Assembly: GCF_026262505.1 (NCBI RefSeq)
Contig: NC_067206.1
Location: 23,761,896-23,825,895, forward strand
DNA from: Trichomonas vaginalis G3
Taxonomy: Eukaryota; Parabasalia; Trichomonadida; Trichomonadidae
Length of the DNA stretch: 64,000 nt
Reading direction: 5' to 3'
Shown piece by piece: positions 55,258 to 64,000 of this stretch. The translations under genes were made by a program, and so were the position numbers. Positions within the stretch are counted from its first letter, which is position 1, and the number at the start of each line of letters is the position of its first letter. The notes under the pieces are model-generated. The model was not told the origin of the DNA. It saw only the letters and a list, made by a program, of their open reading frames with translations, and did no database searches.

Positions 55258-58200
55258 ATGTATCGGAAGTTGTCTAAGTTAGAACACTCGGAAATAAAAC
55301 AACTTCTTACAGAAGCTAATATAGATGTTGCAAAGCATTACGCAACAAACAAAAAAGCACTCGCTGACTTCATTAAAGACTATAATGGTGCAATAAGTTA
55401 TGATAGAATTCATGAGTTCATAAAGCCGCAACGCGGCGAGGACGAAGTCCATGCAAGAGCATTTCCTTTAAATGACATTGCTATTGACTTATATCATAGA
55501 CGTTCAGTACCTCATGAAGTAAGAAGAGAGATGTTTGACATAACAAATGCAAACGTTGGTGAAACACGAAAGAGAGATGACACACTGAAACAACAGAGAA
55601 GAGAGATGTTTAAAAGTGCTATAGAACAAGTTCGCAAAGCTAACGATGTCATTCGTTCCATTGACGACAAACCAAAAGAAGGTGAGAGATGGTTAAAGAA
55701 AGATGAAGAGAATAGGAAGAGAAATGTGAAGTCAGGCAATAGACTCATTGACTTTAACATCGAAGCTTTAGATGAACCAAACAGAGACTACTTACACAAA
55801 CATTTCGGTAAGGTTTTCATGAGACTCTTAGAGAAAATTAAAATAAACTCGCAACAGAGATGGATGGTATGTTATAAACTTGGTGGAAAGTATGAATGTT
55901 CTACGTTAAACCTCAATAATATTGGAACATTACTACATCAGCTCTTGAAGGAGAACTTTATATCAGAGATAGAAGCAAATGCTGCAGGTATTGTTGAAAT
56001 GCACTATGACTTCTTCTTGACAAACATAAAGAATCTTACCGAAATAAAGATGTATGATTTAACAGAATATGAAGGCTTAACGATGTCAGATGTAAAGAAA
56101 GGCAAACCAAAAAAGAGACCATATAGAGATGAAAGCACACTGACAAATGACCAGAAAGCCATTTTGGAAGCTCTTAAGCAAACAGGAAACCCAGCACTTA
56201 TAGAAAGCTTTTGGAAAGATAATGGTGAAAAGAAGTTTTATAAGAAGAGAAGCGGTCAGTTCTGGAAGTATCTTTGCACATTACCTATAAATCTTGAACG
56301 CTACCAAATCTTCAATGAACTGAACAAAAGAACTGCAACACTTATGACAGAGGACAATTGTTTCGTTTATGCTTGCATTCAGGCTGGAGTAAATGAAGAA
56401 ACTATTGACCACATGAGAGAAGTCATTCGTGTTAGAGACTTTCCTCAAAGTAAAGTACAAGAAATTTCCGACAACAGGTATAGCATTCAATGTTACCATT
56501 GGTTATTTCAATGACTCAAGACATAATGAAATAAAGAGATACATACCAAAAGAATGTGAAACTGTTAGAACTATTGACTTACTTCTTGTTGAAGACCACT
56601 ACATGCTAAATGAAAGATTACCAATGACAACATATTTCATTCGAAACTATATAGAAATTCTCAAAGTTGTGGTGGAATGAACATTGAGAAACAGATGAAG
56701 ATTTATACAAAGAGAGAAGATAAATATGTAGTTCGTTATGATAGAACAACACCGTATGGGATGTTATGAAAACATTGTGGGAGTGCAAATATTTCGAACC
56801 TATTTCTTATGGAGAACTTTTCACATATACTACTGACTTATATAAACAGAACCTTGCACCATTTAAAGATTTGACATATGCTCCAAAGTATTGTGTACAA
56901 CTGAAGAAGAAAGCAGAGTCAAAAGAAGTAAATAAAGCTAAATGTAAATTCATTCCTGAGCACGTTTTCTTTGCTGACTTTGAGTGTAGTACGGATGGCT
57001 TTCATAAAGCTTTTAACATCTGTTATGACAGTGAAGATGGTTCAGTGAGTGAAAGCATTTGGGGTCAAAACTGTGCAACAGAATTTTTGGAAAGACTTCC
57101 TGACAAGAGTTTAATATATTTCCAAACCTCAGTTATGACATAAACTTCATCTTAAGACACATGACAGAAGTGAAAGGAACTCCCATCATTAAAGGTTCAC
57201 GAACAATGCAAATAACTGGTTTATATAAAGGACGGGCAATTATTATAAAAGACTCTTACAGTGTTATAAATAAGAAGCTTAAACTATTTCCTGCTATGTT
57301 TAACTTACAAACAGGACCGAAAGAAGTATTTCCATATAACTACTACAGCAGTGTTTTGTTAGCAAATGACAACAGAACTGGTGTCATTTCTGAAGCATGT
57401 AAGTTTATCCATGATGCAGATACATTTATGAAAACATAGATTCCATCAAAGGTTGCAGAATAGATGAAAACCACTTCGACTTAGAAAAATATAGCACGTT
57501 TTACTGCAAACAAGATGTAAGAATTTTAAGAGAAGGTTTTGTAAAGTTCCGCAATGACTTATTGAAAGAGTTTGATTTAAACGTTTATGACTACGTTAGT
57601 ATTTGTTCTATTGCTAACAAATTGTTTGAGAACAGAGTATACTTCCCGAATGGAAATCTTTATGACCTCTCAAATAAACCAAGAGAATTTATTTCGAGAT
57701 GCATTCAAGGTGGAAGATGTATGTTGTCAGATAACATGAAACAAAAGAGCAAAAAGAAACTCATTGCTGACTTCGACACTGTTTCATTATATCCTTCAGC
57801 TATAGCAAGACTTTATACTTTAGAAGGTATTCCAAAAGTATTGAAGGAAGAAATGTTAACACAGAGTATCTCATGAGACATTTATTCGATGATGACCAAA
57901 AGGAACCCATTGGTGAAAAGTTTATGTCTGGCTTCTTTGTTCTCATTAAGATAACAGAGATTGGTATACCCAGACACTTTCATTTAATAGTTTGCGACCC
58001 TGAACTAAATCCAGAACTTAACGTTCCAAGAAGTTCAAACACTTGCTGTCTCATGTATGTTGACCATATAACATTACAAGACCTCATAAAATATCAAGGT
58101 GTCAAATGTGAAGTGTTGCAAGGATACTATTACGATGGAAACAGAGATATGAGAATAAGAGATGAAGTAAAGAAGTTGTTTGAGTTAAGGTTAAAGTATA

Positions 58201-59030
58201 AGAAAGAAGGAAACCCCTTACAAGAAATTATAAAACTCATTCTGAACAGCATTTATGGCAAAACTATTCTATCTCCTATTGAGTCAAAAATAACCATAGT
58301 AAATGACAAAGATGCTATAAGATATGCTATAAGAAATTACAACCATATAGTGAAGTTCGAAGGTTTGGATGGTTCAGATAAAACTATTTTCAAGCTAACG
58401 AAAAGCATTTGCAGACACTTTAACTTCTGTCCACTTGGTGTTAATATTCTGTCTATGTCAAAACGTATTATGAATGAAGTATTCTGTACTGCAGAGGACA
58501 TGGGTCTTCAAATATTTTACCAGGATACCGACAGTATGCACTTATATAATGAAGACATACCAAAGCTTGCAGCAGAGTTTAAGAAGAGATATGGTCGCGA
58601 ACTTATAGGAAAGAACCTTGGTCAATTTCATAGCGACTTTGCAGAAATAACACCTGGAAAACAAAGTTTAGCTTATAAAAGTATTTTCTGTGGAAAGAAG
58701 ACCTACATAGACTTACTCACTAACGATTTAAATGAAGTTGCATTTCACTGCAGAATGAAAGGCGTGAAGCAAGATGTTATTGCTTTAACCGCTAATGAAA
58801 TGTTTCCTGAAGCTATACAATGCTATTACAATGAAGATAAGAACATTCACATACCTGTTGGAACATATGACAAAGACTCTGAGTTCAGTTTAATGAAACT
58901 TTACAAAGCACTTTATGATGGTCAAGAGATTGCATTCGACTTATGTAAGTCATGTCAACCTTGCTTTGCTGAAAAGTTCAACTTTTCAATAACGACTAAA
59001 ACAAGCTTTATTCGTAAGTTGAAGTTCTGA
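55258..59030 (+). pseudogene. Protein-primed DNA polymerase B of M2, broken
   Basis: This 3.8-kb fossil gene has several breaks. Visible parts in order: a basic N-terminal region of about 400 residues with a terminal-protein-like character; Exo I (FADFECSTDG, near 56970); Exo III (YCKQDVRILREGF, near 57520); motif A (DFDTVSLYPSA, near 57780); motif B (KLILNSIYGK, near 58245); motif C (YQDTDSMHL, near 58530); and a C-terminal thumb-like region to 59030. The polymerisation part keeps all three key motifs in recognisable form. It copies the linear element by protein priming in intact members. There is no HNH-like insertion, unlike M1. A GC hairpin lies at 55425-55437. Confidence 0.88.
55425..55437. 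repeat. GC hairpin GCCGCAACGCGGC inside M2 PolB
   Basis: A perfect 5-bp stem with a 3-base loop, in frame (IKPQRGEDE). The same family as the other GC inserts. Confidence 0.65.
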
Positions 59031-59036
59031 GGTCAT

Positions 59037-59061
59037 GGGCTTCGCCCTTGCCGCTAGCGGC
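59037..59061. repeat. GC double hairpin after M2 PolB
   Basis: GGGCTTCGCCC (59037-59047) and GCCGCTAGCGGC (59050-59061), seven bases after the polymerase stop. The first half equals the 42348 copy exactly. Confidence 0.75.
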
Positions 59062-59115
59062 TTATTTTTGTCAGCAATGAGGTCATTCGTGATAAAAATA
59101 AAGCTAGCGTAGATT

Positions 59116-59930
59116 TTACAATACTGCGATGGTAGAGTTTAAGAGTTGTGCTTCAATGTAGAGACAGTCCTTCCCATCTGGAGGCAAGAACACTGGACAT
59201 TTATGGTCATGAGTGGAGAACATGTCTATCCAAAACTCACGATTGAAGCCAGTTAATTTATAGTATTTAGGGTTAGGAAGTGGTGAAGTTCTTGTATGAC
59301 CAATGAACTCATTTTCAACGCCTTTGGCTATATTAGAGTAAAGTATTGCTTGCTTTCTATCCCAAATGCCAGGTGTTACAATCTTTGAAAATTCATTTTT
59401 CCTCGGAAGCATTGCATCATAATTGAAAACATTCTTGAAAATCATCACTTGGTTCGGAGATTTGAAATCTTATACGTAATGGATTTTCTTTCTTTTTAGC
59501 GACTTCATTGAATGGTGAGAATACAATGAATTGACAGTCATGAGTTCCATCTTCATTTTCATTAAATTCATAATGAAAGTCTATAAGTTGTGGCTGACTA
59601 CCTTCTTCTTTCAGTTGTGCAAGAAACTCACGTAAAGGCTGTAAAGTTTGTACTTCATGTACTTCAATTAACTTTTTCTCGAACATTTCATTAAATGAAA
59701 TCATACATTGCAACAATGATGTATCGTCTTTAAAGTATTTGATAATGTGAATGTTTGGGCGCTTAAAGACTGTTCGTTCATTTTCTATCTCGACTTGAAG
59801 TATAAAGTCAACTTTCTGAAAGCACGTGTTATATACATAGATGTTATGCCAATGTACTTCTCTTCATTTAGTTCACAATCCAGTCTGTTGGAAACTTAAA
59901 CGTTACTCTGTTCCCCTTTATTTTGACGTC
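59116..59930 (-). pseudogene. M2 capsid-type beta protein, second copy, broken
   Basis: The C-terminal part reads WDRKQAILYSNIAKG, then KYYKLTGFNREFWID and FLPPDGKDCLYIEA. It aligns with the end of the 42483-43364 product. The upstream part (FNEMFEKKLIEVHEVQTLQP, then IDFHYEFNENEDGTHDCQF) is beta-rich like the same family. It is convergent with the polymerase. The region has a few breaks. Probably a minor capsid or vertex-related protein. Confidence 0.5.
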
Positions 59931-60217
59931 AGGGTTTTTCACTACTGAACGGCAACAGATAAAGGTTTGTCTTTACATTTAGTTTTATAAAAATAAACCA
60001 TTTACTCTTTCTTTCTTCAGCTTCCTTTAGCTTTTGTTCTTGCTTCTTTCTCTAGCTTTTTTCGCCAGCAAACGTGGGTTCTTTGTCTTCCAGCAGCAAT
60101 GCAGCAGTTGTTTTTTCACTAAGTTTTCTCTTTGGTCTTCCTGCTTTGTTCTTGTTTTGTTCTCTCAGTTCGGATAAATTTGCTCCGAATCTTTCTCTTC
60201 AATGCTTCAACATCTAT

Positions 60218-60230
60218 GACCCCTTGGGTC
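60218..60230. repeat. GC hairpin GACCCCTTGGGTC
   Basis: A perfect or near-perfect 6-base-arm palindrome in the poorly coding stretch between the capsid-type relic and the major-capsid relic. It resembles the GACCCTTTGGGTC half of the double hairpin. Confidence 0.55.
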
Positions 60231-60300
60231 TTTGTCCTAGCTTGTCTGAGTCATTTGATGAGATAAAAAACAACTTAAAAACTTTTAACCGATTGTAAAA

Positions 60301-60699
60301 TGAGCTTGGCAAAACAGGCGAGCGAGAGTCTATTATATTTAAATGACGCAAGAGGAATACAACATCCTTTCTATTATGTAAGTCAGAGTAAAGAGGTAAA
60401 AATATAGTAAGAAAAAGAAGGTTCCATTACGAATGCAGAGAGCGACAACATTAAGGTGCATGGCAAGGGTGAAGTCCACGAAGCCCAGTATAAAACCTTC
60501 TTTCAAACTTGAGACAAAAGAACAAGAAGAAAAGAAGCCAGATGTTCTTTCAATAACGAACCAAGAGCTTATTGCAAAATGCGTGAATTTCATTGAAAAA
60601 ACAAACCGTCAAAAAACCCTGACCCCCAGTGAAAAGTTGAGAAAAAGAGAATGTACAGTTTCATCGAAAATGTCAAGAAACAACTTCCACCACGAATAG
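60301..60699 (+). pseudogene. M2 fossil region, basic protein, unknown
   Basis: Protein-like traces include the basic KSTKPSIKPSFKLETKEQEE and SITNQELIAKCVNFIEKTN. The place directly upstream of the major-capsid region would suit a virion assembly or core protein. Too decayed to name. Confidence 0.35.
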
Positions 60700-60759
60700 C
60701 CAAGAAGAAGAGTGAGAATAATGAAGTAAATAGTAATTTTTATCCGAAGTCAAAGACAT

Positions 60760-62720
60760 GCAGAACGAACAGTTAAACGAATTTACTCCAGCAGGAGCAT
60801 ATTCATCAGATTCGCTCATATTTCGATATCATAGAAAGCACGTTCAAATTTGTGACACTAATAGAAAATATTTGACGCAAAGATTCCATCACAACTGGAA
60901 CTGCTAAAGATAACACATGGGTAACATTCAATCTCTCACCTCCTGGTGAAAATATGTTGGACTTTACAATACATTCATTACGTATAAAATGAAGGTCAAT
61001 TTATTGTACAGATAAAGAAATTGGTTCAGGTTCAATAACAAAAACCCACCAGGATTTTGGATTGGTTTCGATGACGCTTCTATGCAGTTGCTGGATATCA
61101 AAATCCTTGCAAATGGTCGTATCGTATATCTCTCAGGACAACGCAAGAGAAGAAGCATATACATTCAAACTCACAAACTACCGAACAAATAAAGAAAGTA
61201 GATGTTTTTCAAAGACTCGACATGAGATTAGTATGGAGTCATTCGGGAACATGCAGAACAGGACAAATTGTTAGTGGGCCGATTACAGCAGGAAAATCAA
61301 TATTGATTTAAGCAATTCAGTTTAAGAATTCCTGTTAGAAGATTCTTTACGCATTAGACAGCTAGTTCGATTTATTCCAGCTCTTTGCAGGAAACATTCA
61401 GCTTAAAGTAAAGTTCAGTAGGTCGACGCAATTACAATGCACATCTATTCTGTAAATGGATATCATTGCTTCTCCAACTCTTAAAAGTTGCATTTGCTTC
61501 AGATTCAAATCCACCGGACAATAAAATTTGTTCCATGGAATGAACCATTCACTATGATAACGAAGCAGTAGAGCTATGGAACAGTTACTATTAACAACTG
61601 TTAAACACAGCAACTGATTTCGAAACAAAGATGATTTTAATGAATGTTTCATTCAGGTCCAAAGTATTCTCTTTTGACCCCATTTATACAGAACTGAGAA
61701 CTTAATACAAAGAGAGGCTTTATGTTTTCCTGTTAAAGTTATGGATTGGATTCCTATGGACGGTTCATTCTCAAAGAAATACAGAAATAGTTCAAGTGCA
61801 ACATTTACAGTCAGGCTTATACGCCTATTAATGTTAAAGTATCTGGGCACTATTTAGAAAGACAAGACAACATATTTGTTAATTATGAGAACCCTAAGTT
61901 TAAATATCTTCAGCTTTCCATGGGAGGCTTATGGAAATATGGCCTGCAGAACCTGAAAAATCATATGGACCTGTATTTTATGAAATGGTTGCAAACGTCT
62001 GCAATACAAACAATGAATGAGATATAGATTTAATGAAGATGTTATGAGGTCATTGAGTGGAATGATGAGTAGTGTGGAACATAAATGGATAGCTATGACA
62101 ACACACATTTCTTAATGTGTTTTCCAACAGAAGTGGACTTTTGCTTCCACAAGGTCAACATCTACTGCCTCCAATAACATACAAATTTGTCTGTTAAAGG
62201 ACCTAGTTGAACTAAGCAACTGAAAACGTACCAAAGGCCACTATATTGGATTTATGAGGGATTGTTCTTGAATACAGAGGTAGCAGTCAAGGCATACCAT
62301 AATAAACTGAAGACTATAACTTAGCACGACGACAGTGAGGAATAAAGATGAACTTTATTTTAAAGCTTAGAAATGAGTTCTTCATCAAAGCTTCAGTGAA
62401 CTTCACCATCTATGAAACAAACTTTACCAAACGATTATGGAGCACCATTTGAATATTTTCTTACGAGCTGACAAATGCAAAGAGCAGTCTCACCAAGGTT
62501 AGGTGTTCCACCACTCCTGTCAAAAATGCATTTTGGTCAAGTCTTATATTAAATAATTGGTCTCCACTAGGTTGCTAGCTTACAGCAGGAGCAGTAATGA
62601 TGTTGAAAGAAATAAAAGCAATGTATAAATAATACTGAAGTACTGAAGTTAAAAACTCCACACCATCGCCAAAACCAACTTCAAATACTCAACGCCTGTT
62701 CCCAAAACATAACACCTTAC
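60760..62720 (+). pseudogene. Major capsid protein region of M2, heavily decayed
   Basis: Recognisable phrases in order are: MQNEQLNEFTPAGAYSSDSL; FWIGFDDASMQLLDIKILAN with GRIVYLSGQ; SDSNPPDN; YGAPFEYF; RLGVPPLL; and NELPEPYKGQPMLQKVTPTL. The W-x-G-x-x-D-A stretch, with a following strand and N-G-R turn, is like the start of the first jelly roll of double-jelly-roll capsid proteins. The region contains many breaks and is the most decayed part of M2. Confidence 0.5.
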
Positions 62721-63606
62721 AATGAACTTCCTGAACCTTATAAAGGACAACCTATGCTTCAAAAAGTAACTCCCACACTTGCACTCCAACATTTAAACCA
62801 TGAACCTAACTCCTCAAATAAAATCGTAAATCCTGCGATTTCCTTTAGCTTGAAAATAATGATTTTAGTATATTATTTTATTTAAAATTTTATTGATGGT
62901 AAAAATACGATAAAGTCACTGGGATACAATCGAAAACAAAAATTTTTTGGTAGAATACATTATTCAGAGCTGTTATCCATGAAGGTTTTTACGTCATTTC
63001 TAATAGGATGGTTAGAGTTCAGTTGAGATAAAAAACATTAATAGAAAGAAGGTTATTAATGATAGAATAAACTTCATGCAGGACAACATTTGCTGAACTT
63101 AAAAGAAGTTAGAAAGTTGAAAAGGAACAAGTATAGCAAATGTAATTCAGAGGTGGAAAAAAGAATTGAAGAAGAGGTAGGAGATTCCACCAACTTGTAA
63201 AGTTTTTTTGTGCGTCATGGTTTTCAACGTTGAGTGGTTGATATCATTAATTTTTAAAGTTTATTTTTTTCATTCATTATTTTTTAATCTTTATTGTTAT
63301 GTAAATGACGAAACAAACTATTTGAGATAACAAAGCGTATCAACGGTCATGATTTAGCAAGAAATTTGTTTCGTCCTCGTGAAAGATAATTCTTATCGAT
63401 ACCGTAGGGAGAAAAGTAAAGTTAGTTTGAGCGTTTATAAGGAATGAAGAATGGTCAAGTTTATTCACATACGATTAACAAACGGTAATCTTTCTTATGT
63501 CAAACTTAAACATTTTTTTTGACAGGCTTGACCTATATAAGAGAATGAGTCAGAATTATGAGCTTTATTGAAGCACAACATGGAGGAGATGACAATACGT
63601 TTATAG
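62720..63606. other. M2 spacer before the right end, no gene seen
   Basis: A/T-rich, with no supported ORF. Faint homology to coding sequence fades out after 62830. Confidence 0.5.
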
Positions 63607-63798
63607 GAACGTTTATTTTTCATTAGTGAGTTCTATAAAACTTATTTTTTTCTATTTGAGGTGAATGAGTTGCTTTTTATAAATATTTACAGGGTAAGTA
63701 GATGTTGTGTTGTGTTGCTATATAGTTAACTTTCGTTAAATGTCAAAACCGCTAATGTTGTATGGAGGCGCGCATCCATTCATAACAACAGGATACCT
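63607..63798 (-). repeat. M2 right terminal inverted repeat
   Basis: Reverse-complement landmarks of the left end: GAACGTTTATTTTTCATTAG (63607), TATAAATATTTACAG, TGTCAAAACCG, GGAGGCGCGC (63763) and GGATACCT ending at 63798. Confidence 0.7.
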
Positions 63799-64000
63799 AA
63801 CTAATGAAACATTCATTAAAATCCATCTTTGTTCGAAATAGTTGCTGGGTTACAGTGTAATAGTAACTGTTCCACTAGCTTCTACTGCCTTGTTATCATA
63901 GTGAATGGTTCATTCCATGGAACAAATTTATTTGTCGTGGATTTGAATCTGAGCAAATGCAACTTAAGAGTTGGATTGAAAGCAATGATATCATTTACAG
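63799..64000 (-). pseudogene. Inverted major-capsid-like fragment after M2
   Basis: Its reverse complement follows 61450-61655 closely (shared runs include TTTGTTCCATGGAATGAACC and AACCATTCACTATGATAAC, and ATTTTAATGAATGTTTCATT near the M2 edge). So a second Maverick copy of the same family, in the opposite orientation, begins at the very edge of M2 and runs out of the window. Confidence 0.75.

Larger units (their letters stand above)
41061..63798. mobile_element. Maverick/Polinton M2, about 22.7 kb, broken
   Basis: Inverted ends (41061-about 41262 and about 63607-63798), a packaging ATPase, an integrase, protein-primed PolB and capsid-type genes place it firmly in the Maverick/Polinton group. 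Genes run in both directions in short blocks. Many ORFs are whole, but the polymerase, the fibre gene's upstream part, the second capsid-type copy and the major-capsid region are broken, roughly a dozen or more breaks in all, concentrated toward the right end. The end repeats are visibly diverged from each other. Together this suggests an old copy. I could not find a matching target duplication. Confidence 0.9.

Overview
The window looks like nuclear DNA of a trichomonad parabasalid, Trichomonas vaginalis or a close relative. The DNA is AT-rich. The host genes are intron-less as far as I can see and small. Some carry an initiator-like TCAYTW box 10-20 bases before the ATG, for example at 17613-17621. 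Large Maverick/Polinton copies, ankyrin/DUF3447 proteins and flagellar or ER housekeeping genes sit side by side, as is known for this group. No database search could be run, so family names rest on motifs read by eye.

Layout. 1-about 7210 is the broken end of a first Maverick (here M1): integrase, protein-primed DNA polymerase with an HNH-like insertion, and several unknown ORFs, all on the minus strand. 7631-29577 is host territory: a broken ankyrin gene, a thioredoxin/PDI-like protein, an adenylate/UMP-CMP-type kinase, a frameshifted unknown gene, a PPP-family phosphatase, an acidic disordered protein, an RIIa-domain protein, a CSTF2-hinge-like protein, an L-type (ERGIC-53-like) lectin, a Borealin-like protein and one unknown. 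Between them lie a chain of hairpins (11619-12330), two copies of a TTAA-flanked element and a long palindromic foldback element.

29579-37888 is a third TTAA element split by a 7.3 kb TA-flanked element with 28-bp terminal inverted repeats. That element holds relics of two unrelated transposases, an HTH/AT-hook gene, a 125-bp tandem array and a striking 250-bp array in which each unit is four long hairpins in a row. 37889-41050 holds a stray hairpin copy and a hAT-like transposase relic.

41061-63798 is a second Maverick (M2), about 22.7 kb, with diverged inverted ends. It carries capsid-like genes, a packaging ATPase, a phage-tail-collar-type fibre gene, an integrase, two KilA-N genes, DNA polymerase B and a decayed major-capsid region. 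It is broken in many places but keeps a number of whole ORFs. An inverted piece of major-capsid-like sequence begins right after its end.

The most interesting signals are non-coding. (1) Chains of near-perfect hairpins, one with a diverged copy that shows compensatory base changes. (2) A small GC-rich double-hairpin element of about 30 bp scattered through the Mavericks, both in frame inside genes and inside a repeated intergenic AGGTGA/TCACCT box. There, empty and filled sites in opposite orientations can be compared directly. (3) A shared promoter-like leader in front of three M2 genes.
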